Below, in pieces: positions 33,804 to 42,051 of a stretch of 64,000 nucleotides of DNA (its first letter is position 1; every line of letters starts with the position of its first letter). A program made the position numbers and the translations under genes. This stretch comes from an uncultured Collinsella sp. GTDB lineage: Bacteria; Actinomycetota; Coriobacteriia; Coriobacteriales; Coriobacteriaceae. The stretch spans positions 6,612-70,611 of the forward strand of contig CATXJW010000009.1 in assembly GCA_958370325.1 (NCBI GenBank), written 5' to 3'. The notes under the pieces were generated by a model that did not search any database, had not been told where the DNA came from, and saw only the letters and a list, made by a program, of their open reading frames with translations.

Positions 33804-34967
33804 ATGCGCAAGATCAAGACCATCGACGACATTACCAAGGACGGCAAAGTCGAGTTTGGCGAGGGCTACGAATTTGTAAGCACCGCCGAGGAGGCCGACG
33901 CCATCCTGATGCGCTCCACCGACCTGCACGGCTACGAGCTGCCCGAGGGCATTCGCGCCATCGCCCGCTGCGGCGCCGGCGTCAACAACATCCCCGTCGA
34001 AGAGTACGCCAAGAAGGGCGTCGTCGTCTTTAACTCCCCCGGCGCCAACAGCAACGCCGTCAAGGAGCTCGTCCTGGGCATGCTGGTGCTCTCGAGCCGT
34101 GGCGTGGTGCAGTCGATGAACTGGGTGCGCGACAACGCCGACGACCCCGAGATTCAGGTCGATGCCGAGAAGGCCAAGAAGGCCTTTGTGGGCCGCGAGC
34201 TCAAGGGCAAGCGCATCGGCGTCATCGGTCTGGGCAACGTGGGCTCCAAGGTCGCCAACGCCTGCGTCGACCTGGGCATGGACGTCTACGGCTACGATCC
34301 GTTCATTTCCGTTGAGCACGCGTGGGTGCTAAGCCGCGAGGTGCAGCGCGTGGGCACGCTCGAGGACCTGTGCCGCGGCTGCGACTACCTCACCGTGCAC
34401 GTGCCCAGCAAGGCCGACACCATCGGCATGATCAGCACCGAGCAGATCAACCTGCTGGCCCCGGACGCCGTGCTCATCAACTACGCGCGCGAGACCATCA
34501 TTGACGAGGACGCCGTCGACGCCGCCCTGCGCGAGGGCAAGCTCAGCTGGTTTAGCTGCGACTTTGCCACGCCCAAGACCGTCAAGATGCCCAACACGTT
34601 TATCACCACGCACTCGGGCGCAGGCACCGGCGAGGCCGAGGCCAACTGTGCCGACATGGCCATCAGCGAGCTCAAGGATTACCTGGAGAACGGCAATATC
34701 GCGCACAGCGTCAACTACCCCGCCTGCAGCATGGGCAAGGCGCGCGCCGCAAGCCGCATCGCCTGCCTGCACGCCAACGTGCCTAACATGATCGGCCAGA
34801 TCACGGCAATCCTGGCCAAGGACAATGCCAACGTGCAGCGTATGACCAACGAGTCCGCTGGCGAAAACGCCTACACCATGTTCGACACCGACGAGCACCT
34901 GGACAGCAGCACCATCGAGGCGCTCAAGCAGATTCCGTCGATGTATCGCGTGCGCGTGATCAAATAG
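33804..34967 (+). CDS. serA: D-3-phosphoglycerate dehydrogenase with C-terminal ACT domain
   Basis: 387 residues. It oxidises 3-phosphoglycerate with NAD+, the first step of serine synthesis. The NAD-binding motif GVIGLGNVGSKVAN is near residue 140, with the conserved Asp of YGYDPF about 20 residues on. Catalytic Arg, Glu and His fall in NYARETIIDE, the intervening loop and THSGAGTGEAEAN. Residues about 320-387 form an ACT domain (NMIGQITAILAKDNANV), the usual site for serine feedback. This is the short class without the extra ASB domain. AAGGAG precedes the ATG. It ends at a GC-rich hairpin. Confidence 0.95.
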   Translation: MRKIKTIDDITKDGKVEFGEGYEFVSTAEEADAILMRSTDLHGYELPEGIRAIARCGAGVNNIPVEEYAKKGVVVFNSPGANSNAVKELVLGMLVLSSRGVVQSMNWVRDNADDPEIQVDAEKAKKAFVGRELKGKRIGVIGLGNVGSKVANACVDLGMDVYGYDPFISVEHAWVLSREVQRVGTLEDLCRGCDYLTVHVPSKADTIGMISTEQINLLAPDAVLINYARETIIDEDAVDAALREGKLSWFSCDFATPKTVKMPNTFITTHSGAGTGEAEANCADMAISELKDYLENGNIAHSVNYPACSMGKARAASRIACLHANVPNMIGQITAILAKDNANVQRMTNESAGENAYTMFDTDEHLDSSTIEALKQIPSMYRVRVIK

Positions 34968-35007
34968 CTCCGGCGCCAAGCCTGCGAGGCAGTCCATGAA
35001 GCCCATT

Positions 35008-35036
35008 CGGCCCCCGTTTTAACGAAACGGGGGCCG
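35008..35036 (+). terminator. GC-rich hairpin after serA
   Basis: CGGCCCCCGTTT pairs with AAACGGGGGCCG, a 12-bp stem with a short loop, 40 bases after the serA stop and followed by ATTTCGTT. The T-tract is weak, but position and stem strength support a transcription terminator for the serCA operon. Confidence 0.75.
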
Positions 35037-35060
35037 ATTTCGTTGCTCCGGCTGGTTTTG

Positions 35061-35238
35061 AAAATGCTATCCATAATAAGTTTTTTCGGATAATCGACAG
35101 TCCCACCCAAATCACTGAGCACACCTGCTTTGATAAACAGCTTTATCAGGGGCTTTAGTAGGTAAAAATCGATCTCTATATATCACATTCAAGTTGACTG
35201 TCTATTTTCCGAAACAACTTATTCTGGATAGCATTTTT
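35061..35238. mobile_element. 178-bp element with 42-bp terminal inverted repeats (possible MITE)
   Basis: The first 42 bases (starting AAAATGCTATCCATAATAAG) and the last 42 are inverted copies with four mismatches. The interior is AT-rich with a small hairpin (TGATAAA / TTTATCA, 35131-35147) and no coding frame. The size, long terminal inverted repeats and absence of genes are typical of a miniature inverted-repeat element. A clear target duplication is not seen. It occupies most of the 349-base gap between serA and a convergent gene. Confidence 0.5.
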
Positions 35239-35316
35239 AATGCCCTTCCAAGGCGAAACTGAAGCCTTTTTCGCGACCAAAACTCTAGTTCACGCGACCG
35301 TTTTCCACCCGCGCGA

Positions 35317-36366
35317 CTACATTTCCGCCCAATCGATAAAAATCTCCTCACGAAGCCGCCGTTCGAGCTCCTGCTGCCGAGGCGTCTTGTCTTTCAGTGG
35401 CGCATCGAGATAGGACATAATGAGCTCCATCGCCACGCGGAAGGCATCGGAGTCGGCCAGCTGACCATAGGTCATCAGAACGACGGGATATCCCATGGCT
35501 TGCAGCGCCGTCGTTCGATCGGAGTCCGAGATCTTGGATTCAATGGATCCGTGAATGGCTTTACCTTGGCATTCAACCAGGCACTCTCGGCTACCGTCCT
35601 TATTTGACAGCAAGATATCGGCGTAGCGCCTATCAAGCCCCGAAATCAGGCGGGCGCTGCGCGTCATGCGAATCTCGACGTTATTGGTAAGGCGCAGCCC
35701 TTCGCCGCCGCGCAACCTCGTAAGGCCAAACAGCATCGAAGCCTGGACCTCGAGCGGCGATGCCGCCACCCCCGTAACGCATTTAGCGGCACGCGTGAAC
35801 GATTTAGCGCCGCGGAACCCCGGGATCTTATCGACGTACTCTGTAAGTTCAGAGAGCTCAATCAGGGGAGGTCGTTTCCACAAGTCCGTTGGACTCCCCG
35901 AGACATCCTTTACGTTTTCCCAGCCCAACCGTGCGTCACCCCACTGGCCCCCATATGCCTGCACAAGTGCCGACTTTACCTGAGGCGCAATCTTGCACAC
36001 GGCAAAGGTGCCGCACATCTCATACATGCACATGATCAGACGCTCGTTTGAGACCGAGGAAGCCAGGGACAGCAGGGTAAAGAGTGGGGACGCGACATCG
36101 AGGCCAAACTCTGTCTGCCGCACGGAATCAAACGGCCTCTCCCCGTTCCAAACATGCCTGACAATGCGATCGCCCTTACGCCCGCAGCTGCCCTGCGACA
36201 ACACGTGTAACGGGGTGCCCAGGAAATGCTTGACGAGCGGATGCTCACAAAGATGCTCCCTGCGCTGATCGTCCGCAGAATCGGGCAGGTCCGGCATTAT
36301 CGCCAAGACCTGTGGAGGTATCCGGTGATACCGAAAGGCAGATATGTCGCACAGCATGTCGTCCAT
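35317..36366 (-). CDS. Orphan protein with PD-(D/E)XK nuclease-like segment
   Basis: 349 residues from ATG 36366; an in-frame TTG at 36414 would add 16, and neither has a clear ribosome site. The C-terminal half has YADILLSNKDG followed by ECLVECQGK, a D-x(n)-E-x-Q/K pattern like the PD-(D/E)XK/DUF559 nuclease fold, then AMGYPVVLMTYGQLAD. The N-terminal half (HPLVKHFLGTPLHVLSQG) is not recognised. It stands alone between serA and a peptidase gene. Related small nuclease-like orphans are frequent in Coriobacteria by my recollection. A role in defence or DNA repair is a guess. Confidence 0.65.
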   Translation of the reverse strand: MDDMLCDISAFRYHRIPPQVLAIMPDLPDSADDQRREHLCEHPLVKHFLGTPLHVLSQGSCGRKGDRIVRHVWNGERPFDSVRQTEFGLDVASPLFTLLSLASSVSNERLIMCMYEMCGTFAVCKIAPQVKSALVQAYGGQWGDARLGWENVKDVSGSPTDLWKRPPLIELSELTEYVDKIPGFRGAKSFTRAAKCVTGVAASPLEVQASMLFGLTRLRGGEGLRLTNNVEIRMTRSARLISGLDRRYADILLSNKDGSRECLVECQGKAIHGSIESKISDSDRTTALQAMGYPVVLMTYGQLADSDAFRVAMELIMSYLDAPLKDKTPRQQELERRLREEIFIDWAEM

Positions 36367-36520
36367 GAAGGGTACGTACCCACCGCGTCGTTTGTAAACC
36401 CGCCTGGACGGCAAACGCGCTGGCTCGGCCTGCGAACGGTAAATGCTGCTGCGCGCGCATCGCGGATCTCTCAGGAGGCTTACAATCGGTTTGGAAAACA
36501 GACTGATTGTGAGGTTGCAT

Positions 36521-37741
36521 ATGGTTGATGAGGACTTTGTCTGGCGGCTTGCTCAGGAGCTTGTGCGGATCGACAGCTCAGACCCGGGCGCGTATGAGGG
36601 CGAGATTGAACACTTCATTAAGAGGCTCATTGAGCAGCAGCTGGCACAACTTGGTAGCTCTGCGCTCGATGCCGTGCAGGTTGAGGAACTCGAGGTGCTG
36701 CCCGGGCGCCGCAACCTTAAAGTCACCGTGCCGGGCCAAAGCGACGAGGCGCAACTCGTCTACATCTGCCACATGGATACCGTCACCCTGGGCGATGGCT
36801 GGGAGGCAGACACGCCGCCGCTCGGGGCGGTTGTGCGCAACGACAGGCTCTATGGCCGGGGCGCCTGCGACATGAAGGGCGGCCTGGCCTGCGCCATTGC
36901 CGCACTGGTCCATACGCTCGAGCGCGTGGCGGCGGATGGCGCGCTGCCACGCCGCGGCTTTTCGCTCATCTGCTCGGTCGACGAGGAAGACTTCATGCGC
37001 GGCTCAGAGGCCGCGATCGATGCTGGCTGGGTCGGCTCGCGCGAATGGGTGCTGGACACCGAACCCACCGACGGACAGATCCAGGTGGCGCACAAGGGGC
37101 GTACGTGGTTCGAGATCGAGATGGCCGGCGTCACGGCTCATGCAAGCCAGCCTTGGAAGGGCGCCGACGCCGTCGCCGCCATGGCCGAGGTCGTGTGCTC
37201 GCTTCGTCGCACGTTTGCGACGCTGCCCGTGCATGATGAGCTGGGTCCTTCGACCATCACGTTTGGACAGATAGAGGGCGGCTATCGCCCCTATGTCGTG
37301 CCCGACCACGCCAAGGTCTGGGTCGACATGCGCCTGACACCGCCGACCGACACGACCGCCGCGATCAACATGGTCGAGCAGGCCATTGCCGCCGCCGAGG
37401 ACGCCGTTCCCGGTTGCCATGGCAGCTACACCGTGACGGGCGACCGACCCGCCATCGAGCGCGATCCGGCATCTCCCCTTCTAGCTGCGCTCAAGCACGC
37501 AGCAGACGATGTGACGGGCACGGACACGACCGTCGGCTTCTTTACCGGCTACACCGACACCGCCGTCATTGCCGGCAAGACGGGTAACCGCAACTGCATG
37601 AGCTATGGCCCAGGCTCGCTCGCGCTCGCCCACAAGCCCAACGAATATGTGCCCCACGCCGATATCGTTCGCTGCCAGCAAGTGCTGATCGCGCTCGCCA
37701 ACAATACGCTCTGGGGCGCAGATAGCCAAGTTGGGGCATAA
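36521..37741 (+). CDS. M20-family metallopeptidase (ArgE/DapE/CPG2-like)
   Basis: 406 residues from ATG 36521, with GAGG about eight bases upstream. The di-zinc motifs are intact: YICHMDTV near residue 83, GRGACDMKGG near 112-121, the catalytic SVDEEDF near 152 and a C-terminal metal His in YVPHADIV near 385. The lid domain sits near residues 185-300. Members hydrolyse N-acyl amino acids or short peptides in the cytoplasm; the desuccinylase DapE and acetylornithine deacetylase are relatives but the exact substrate cannot be read. The 229-residue DUF1015-like gene follows 39 bases downstream on the same strand. Confidence 0.85.
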   Translation: MVDEDFVWRLAQELVRIDSSDPGAYEGEIEHFIKRLIEQQLAQLGSSALDAVQVEELEVLPGRRNLKVTVPGQSDEAQLVYICHMDTVTLGDGWEADTPPLGAVVRNDRLYGRGACDMKGGLACAIAALVHTLERVAADGALPRRGFSLICSVDEEDFMRGSEAAIDAGWVGSREWVLDTEPTDGQIQVAHKGRTWFEIEMAGVTAHASQPWKGADAVAAMAEVVCSLRRTFATLPVHDELGPSTITFGQIEGGYRPYVVPDHAKVWVDMRLTPPTDTTAAINMVEQAIAAAEDAVPGCHGSYTVTGDRPAIERDPASPLLAALKHAADDVTGTDTTVGFFTGYTDTAVIAGKTGNRNCMSYGPGSLALAHKPNEYVPHADIVRCQQVLIALANNTLWGADSQVGA

Positions 37742-37780
37742 TAAGCCGCGAACAAACCGACTCGCGCGTTAGGACCGTCC

Positions 37781-38470
37781 ATGAAAGCTCTTCCGTTTCC
37801 CTGCATCCGCCCGGCTCAGGACCGCGTGCTCGAGGCGCTGCCTGCGATGGACAGCATCCTGAGTGACAGCGGAGCCCTGCGCGGCGCGATTACCGATGGG
37901 CTTATGCTCAAAGATACGGGCGCGGCGTATTACGTGTACGAATGCTCGGGCGAGCCGGGTCGCGCGACGGGTGTCGTGGCGATTTGCCCGGTTAACGTAC
38001 TGACGGGTAGCGACGAGGCTGCCGCCGAGAGCGTCGACGCACTCGCCGCCGCGCGCGCGATCGCCGAGCTTAAGGTGCAGCCCCGCCCTGTAACGCTCGC
38101 CTACGAAGCCTCGCCCGTCATGGATATCATCCTTGGCGCCGCCAAAGAAGGAGCGTCGCTCTATGCCGTCACCGACCCCACCGGCATTACGCACCGTGTG
38201 TGGGAGGTCAAGCGCGAGGACGCCGTTGCCGCCATCCGAGCCATGCTCGACCAGGCACCGGAGCCGACGCCGGCAGACGACCCCACCTACGCTGCCGCGC
38301 TGGCAGGGGCGGCGCAGCTCCTAGCAGACGACGCCCGCACAGCCGGCACCTACACGGGCAAAGAGCCGTTCAACTTTACCGTTGCCGCGCTATTCCCCGC
38401 CGCACAGGTCGCCGGCGGCGCACCGCAGGTTCCGACGGGTTTGCTCACCCACCAGATCGCACGGTTCTAA
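37781..38470 (+). CDS. Short DUF1015-like protein
   Basis: 229 residues. The N-terminus MKALPFPCIRPAQDRVLEAL resembles the start of DUF1015 proteins, and the YYVYE and HRVWEV segments also fit that family. Usual members are about 400 residues, so this is a short version or a divergent relative. DUF1015 genes often neighbour serC and serA in Firmicutes, and here serCA lies 3 kb upstream, which supports the assignment. Function is not established. It ends at a strong hairpin shared with the convergent phosphatase gene. Confidence 0.65.
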   Translation: MKALPFPCIRPAQDRVLEALPAMDSILSDSGALRGAITDGLMLKDTGAAYYVYECSGEPGRATGVVAICPVNVLTGSDEAAAESVDALAAARAIAELKVQPRPVTLAYEASPVMDIILGAAKEGASLYAVTDPTGITHRVWEVKREDAVAAIRAMLDQAPEPTPADDPTYAAALAGAAQLLADDARTAGTYTGKEPFNFTVAALFPAAQVAGGAPQVPTGLLTHQIARF

Positions 38471-38516
38471 TAGAACGTAAACGCCCAGTACAAAGACTCG
38501 GCAACTCAACAAACAA

Positions 38517-38550
38517 GGGGCGGGGATACATGCGCATGCATCCCCGCCCC
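38517..38550. terminator. Bidirectional terminator hairpin
   Basis: GGGGCGGGGAT pairs perfectly with ATCCCCGCCCC around a loop of palindromic bases (TGCGCA), between two convergent genes. It is followed by TTTCA on the plus strand and CCTTGTTTG on the minus strand. Confidence 0.85.
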
Positions 38551-38597
38551 TTTCACATCGAGCAATGATGTCGGCGATCCGCGCCGCAACGCCAGCG

Positions 38598-39233
38598 CTA
38601 CCCGCGTTGCGGACCCGCTGCCGCCACCAGCGGCTCAAGGCCCAGCTCGCGCGCATAATCTTCCTGCGTAAAGACTTCGACCAGGTCAAACGTATCGGTC
38701 GCATCGTCAAACGCAAAATGCAGCACCGAGCAGTTGCCCGGAACGCGATCGCGTTCATCGACCTCCGCGCCCTTGGCATGGTCCAAAAACTCCTTGATGG
38801 CCGATCCGTGGCTCACCGCAAGGACGCACTTGTGGTCCGGGCGTCGCATGAGCTCGGTCAGCGTCGCCACCATGCGCTTACGCACCTGCATCTGACCCTC
38901 GCCGCCAAACTGGCGATAGAAATCTCGCCACGGGCGCTCGGGCATCAACATCACGCGCTCGGCCTCAAAGTCGCCAAAGAACCACTCGCGCAGGCCGTCA
39001 AGGCGCTCGTAGGCAAGGCCCGGCCACAGGTTGGCGATAGTCTGCTCGGTGCGGTGCAGCGTCGAGGTGTAGGCGTGGTCGGGCTCAATGCCGCGCGCAC
39101 GCAAAAACATGCCGGCACGCGCCGCCTGGTCGCAACCCAGCTGCGTGAGCGGCGAGTCGCTCCAGCCCTGAATGATGCGCTTAAGGTTGAATATCGTCTG
39201 CCCATGACGAACCAGATACAGGTCTTTATTCAT
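38598..39233 (-). CDS. Histidine phosphatase family protein (phosphoglycerate-mutase-like)
   Basis: 211 residues from ATG 39233 with AGGA six bases upstream. The catalytic RHG is in YLVRHGQTIFNL near residue 8, the second His in VSHGSAIKEFLDH near 150, and the acid in the LREWFFGDFE segment. This is the branch of small phosphatases acting on sugar phosphates or nucleotides in the cytoplasm. The gene directly after the next phosphatase gene (17-base gap) is a paralogue, so the pair arose by duplication. No cofactor-dependent mutase features (long loops) are seen. Confidence 0.88.
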   Translation of the reverse strand: MNKDLYLVRHGQTIFNLKRIIQGWSDSPLTQLGCDQAARAGMFLRARGIEPDHAYTSTLHRTEQTIANLWPGLAYERLDGLREWFFGDFEAERVMLMPERPWRDFYRQFGGEGQMQVRKRMVATLTELMRRPDHKCVLAVSHGSAIKEFLDHAKGAEVDERDRVPGNCSVLHFAFDDATDTFDLVEVFTQEDYARELGLEPLVAAAGPQRG

Positions 39234-39250
39234 AGGGGTCCTTTCGTTCG

Positions 39251-39793
39251 TTACCAATCAAGGAGCGAAAACGCCCCGTCGCAATAGCCAAAATGAAGCA
39301 CGGCACCGTTGTCGGGCTGTTCTCCCCCGCCGGTCACGTACTCAAGAAACTCCTGGCAGGCAGAGCCGTGGGAGACTGCCAACACGCAGTTGTGCTGCGG
39401 ACGGGCCATAATACGGAACAGTGCCGCGACCATACGCGACTGAAGCTGCACTTCCGACTCGCCGCCAAACGCGACCGGATAATCACCCCAGGGCTGCGGC
39501 GGCATCTCGCGATTTGATATACCCTCCAGCGAGCCCAAATGCCACTCGCGCAGGTCGTCGACCAGCTCAATGGAACGGCCCTCGCCAACGATAAGCTCGG
39601 CCGTAGACCGCGCCCGCCCCAACGGAGACGAATACACACGGTCAAAGGTCACGCCGCGGTCCTCGAACGCCGAACGCGTCGCCAGCGCCTGCTCGAGCCC
39701 GCGCGCCGTAAGCGGCGAATCGTGCCAGCCCTGCAAAATGTTCTGCACATTGAGTTCAGTCTGCCCATGCCGCACCAAATACAGATCGGCCAC
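39251..39793 (-). CDS. Histidine phosphatase family protein, tandem paralogue
   Basis: 180 residues. The same layout as its downstream neighbour: YLVRHGQTELNV near residue 5, YSSPLGRARSTAE near 58, LREWHLGSLEG near 85 and VSHGSACQEFLEY near 148. The two proteins share ILQGWHDSPL/IIQGWSDSPL and other stretches, showing a recent tandem duplication. The shorter length reflects loss of the middle helical insert. Substrate unknown. It is separated from the upstream nitroreductase by an 83-base gap that contains a CCACCA/TGGTGG hairpin. Confidence 0.88.
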   Translation of the reverse strand: MADLYLVRHGQTELNVQNILQGWHDSPLTARGLEQALATRSAFEDRGVTFDRVYSSPLGRARSTAELIVGEGRSIELVDDLREWHLGSLEGISNREMPPQPWGDYPVAFGGESEVQLQSRMVAALFRIMARPQHNCVLAVSHGSACQEFLEYVTGGGEQPDNGAVLHFGYCDGAFSLLDW

Positions 39794-39809
39794 ACGCCCT
39801 CCCCTCGTA

Positions 39810-39842
39810 CCACCACAAAGGGGACAGGCACCTTTTTGGTGG
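39810..39842 (-). terminator. Hairpin after the nitroreductase gene
   Basis: CCACCACAAAGG and CCTTTTTGGTGG pair imperfectly around GGGACAGGCA. On the minus strand the loop reads TGCCTGTCCCC, the same box found in the GTCCCC repeat family at 48 kb and 63.8 kb. It lies 35 bases after the nitroreductase stop, so it may act as its terminator. Confidence 0.5.
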
Positions 39843-39876
39843 TTTTGCCGCCTGATCGCGCCGCGGCGACGCTCGG

Positions 39877-40548
39877 CTACACCAGTACGTCGGCGAGCGG
39901 GCGCTTGGGTACGTGGTGCACCTGCGCATCGTCACGCCAGTAATTGATAGAGCCATCCGGGTTGGAATCGATCGCATCGATCATCTGCGTCTCGGCCGGC
40001 ACGCCAAAAGCCATGATCAGCTTGAGCTCATACTTGTCGTTATCGAGCCCCATGGCATCGATCGCGTGGGGCGTAAAGGCCTTGAACATGCAGGCTGCCA
40101 CCTCGGGCGTGGCGCTGCGGGCGGCGAGCATCATCGTCTGCGCGGCAATGCCCGTGTCGACCTCGGTAATGGGAGCGGCGGGCTTGCCCGGAACGGCGCG
40201 CTCGGCCAGAATCGCGATGTAGCCGGTCGGACGCTCGCCCTCGGCAGGACCCGGCCAATCCTTAAGCGCGCCGGCCCATGCAAGCTCATCAAATACACGC
40301 GCGCAATCCTCGGCACCGCTCACCACATGAAAACGCAGACGCTGAGCATTGGCACCGCAGGGAGCCAGGTGCGCCAGTTCCGCCAGCTCGAGCAAAAACT
40401 CGCGCGGCACGCGCATGGACTCGTCAAAGCGACGGCACGTGCGGGCGCGACGAACCAACGCATCAAACGCGTCCAAGCCGAGCTTTTCGCGGCCCTGCTT
40501 TGCCATCGATTCTGCACTTACCGGCGCCACGGGAACTGTTTCGTTCAT
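39877..40548 (-). CDS. Nitroreductase family protein (FMN-dependent)
   Basis: 223 residues from ATG 40548 with GGGGG upstream. The N-terminal FMN-contact region RRARTCRRFDES (near residue 33), LAPCGANAQRLRF (near 62) and IAAQTMMLAARS (near 140) are typical of the nitroreductase fold. Members are dimeric oxidoreductases using NAD(P)H to reduce nitro, quinone or related compounds. The usual Ser-Gly in AP-SG-N is replaced by Cys-Gly. It is monocistronic with a 260-base gap upstream. Substrate cannot be assigned. Confidence 0.87.
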   Translation of the reverse strand: MNETVPVAPVSAESMAKQGREKLGLDAFDALVRRARTCRRFDESMRVPREFLLELAELAHLAPCGANAQRLRFHVVSGAEDCARVFDELAWAGALKDWPGPAEGERPTGYIAILAERAVPGKPAAPITEVDTGIAAQTMMLAARSATPEVAACMFKAFTPHAIDAMGLDNDKYELKLIMAFGVPAETQMIDAIDSNPDGSINYWRDDAQVHHVPKRPLADVLV

Positions 40549-40812
40549 AGGGACCCCCAATTCAAGCCAATTGTCTTTAGGAAAATCTAACCTAAAACGT
40601 AGGCAATAACATACAGCGGCGTAATGTTCTACAGCTGTTGATTAATCCTCACTGAAGCGGGAACAAAAGTAACAATTCGGGAATGTGGGGCGGCAATTCG
40701 TCCTTCCCGCCCCATGCATCGGCGCCCTTGGGCGATACTTGTTGCAGCACTTTTGGCGTACGCCGCACGGAGAGCAATGAACGCGACGTGCACCACACGG
40801 AAAGGAGACGTT

Positions 40813-41415
40813 ATGGGCATCTTTAAGAACGATGACCAAAAATCGAGCCAGTTTGGATTTGACGAGAAAAGTATGGCGGGCAAAGCCGTCAAGGCCGTGC
40901 GCTGGATCTACGCCATCACGGGCGTCGTGGCGCTCATTGCTGGCATCGCGCTGCTTTTTGCACCCGCCAAGTCCCTCGTCTTTTTGACGACCGTCCTGGG
41001 TTTTTACTTTGTAATCACCGCTGCCATCAGGCTGTTCACTGCCATTTTTGAGCCGCTGCTGCCCACCGGCTGGCGCGTGACGAGCATCATCTCCAACCTA
41101 CTCATTATCCTGGGCGGCGTCATAATCCTGCGCAACCAGGCCTTCTCGACCGCGACGCTTACCACGATGGTGGTTATCGTGGCCGGCTTTGGTTGGATTG
41201 TCGAAGGTGTCATGTCCATTCTGGAGTCCGAGCTTTCGTCCAACCGTGCCCTCGCCATCCTGAGCGGCGCACTCTCCATCATCGCCGGCATGTTCGTGTT
41301 TATCTATCCGCTGTGGTCGGCCAAGATGCTCGTCATCTTTAGCGGCGCCGCGCTGCTGGTGTTTGGCGTAACGCTGATTGTTCGCGCTATTCAATTTGGC
41401 AAACTGGTGCACTAG
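40813..41415 (+). CDS. HdeD/DUF308 family membrane protein
   Basis: 200 residues from ATG 40813 with AAAGGAG eight bases upstream. After a polar N-terminus of about 25 residues there are six hydrophobic helices in three pairs, the layout of HdeD (acid-resistance membrane protein, DUF308). GALSIIAGMFVFIYP near residue 160 matches the family's repeated G-x(4)-G-x(4)-P motif. Location is the cytoplasmic membrane; function in Gram-positives is not known. The next gene starts right after its stop (TAG then ATG). Confidence 0.82.
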   Translation: MGIFKNDDQKSSQFGFDEKSMAGKAVKAVRWIYAITGVVALIAGIALLFAPAKSLVFLTTVLGFYFVITAAIRLFTAIFEPLLPTGWRVTSIISNLLIILGGVIILRNQAFSTATLTTMVVIVAGFGWIVEGVMSILESELSSNRALAILSGALSIIAGMFVFIYPLWSAKMLVIFSGAALLVFGVTLIVRAIQFGKLVH

Positions 41416-41898
41416 ATGCCGCGAACGCTCTTTATTGATGCCGACGCCTGCCCGGTCACGCGCGAGTCGATTGACTGCGCGCGGCGGGCGGGCGTCGCCG
41501 TTGTTATCGCCGGCAACAGTACGCAAAACCTGGAACGGCACATTCGCCGCGACGACCCGCGCGATGCCGAGCACGCGCGACGCGGCTTTTGGGTCACGAC
41601 GCTCGACGTGAGCGTGGGCGCCGACAGCGCCGACTTTGCCATTGTCGAACGCCTGCAGGCGGGCGACGTGGTCGTGACGCAGGACATTGGCTTGGCGAGC
41701 ATGGTGCTCGGGCGCGATGCCGCCGCCATCGGTGTGCGCGGACGCGTCTACGACAAAGCGACCATCGACATGCAGCTGTTTATTCGCCACGAGGAAAAGA
41801 AGGTGCGCCGCGCCGGCGGACGCACTCGCGGACCGGCGGCATTTACCAGCGAAGACCGCATCCGCTTTAAACGCAACCTCACCGAGCTGTTACGCTAA
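41416..41898 (+). CDS. YaiI/YqxD family protein (DUF188, PIN-like)
   Basis: 160 residues. The N-terminal IDADACPV motif and the central VVTQDIGLASMVL segment are diagnostic of the UPF0178/DUF188 family, a small cytoplasmic protein with a predicted PIN-like nuclease fold. Acidic residues of that fold (D-x-D-x-C and Q-D) are kept. The start follows the HdeD-like stop without a gap, so the genes are co-translated. No experimental function is known. Confidence 0.9.
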   Translation: MPRTLFIDADACPVTRESIDCARRAGVAVVIAGNSTQNLERHIRRDDPRDAEHARRGFWVTTLDVSVGADSADFAIVERLQAGDVVVTQDIGLASMVLGRDAAAIGVRGRVYDKATIDMQLFIRHEEKKVRRAGGRTRGPAAFTSEDRIRFKRNLTELLR

Positions 41899-41900
41899 CC

Positions 41901-41942
41901 AAGGTAGATTTTTTGGGACATGCCTAAAAATCTACCTTTTTG
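41901..41942 (+). terminator. Rho-independent terminator after the YaiI-like gene
   Basis: AAGGTAGATTTTT pairs with AAAAATCTACCTT around TGGGACATGCC, followed by TTTTGTTTT. A classical terminator. A second GGTAGATTTT starts the tandem repeat 40 bases further on. Confidence 0.85.
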
Positions 41943-41984
41943 TTTTGGCGATTGACGCGCATCCAACGCCCAAGTCATGGCGGT

Positions 41985-42039
41985 AGATTTTACGGCATAC
42001 CCCAGTTTTTACGGCATACCCCAGTTTTTACGGCATATC
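41985..42039. repeat. Three tandem 19-bp repeats beside a permease stop codon
   Basis: TTTTTACGGCATACCCCAG occurs nearly three times in a row (the third reads ATATCCC). GTAGATTTT before it and CATCTAC after it could close a stem over the whole array. It lies 12 bases from the stop of the minus-strand permease. No known element matches. Confidence 0.6.
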
Positions 42040-42051
42040 CCAAACATCTAC

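Noticed and set aside
35061..35238. Insertion sequence with transposase
   Set aside because: No coding frame fits inside; only the inverted ends are present.
37781..38470. Frameshifted full-length DUF1015 gene
   Set aside because: No continuation of the family pattern is visible after the stop; a strong terminator follows within 50 bases.
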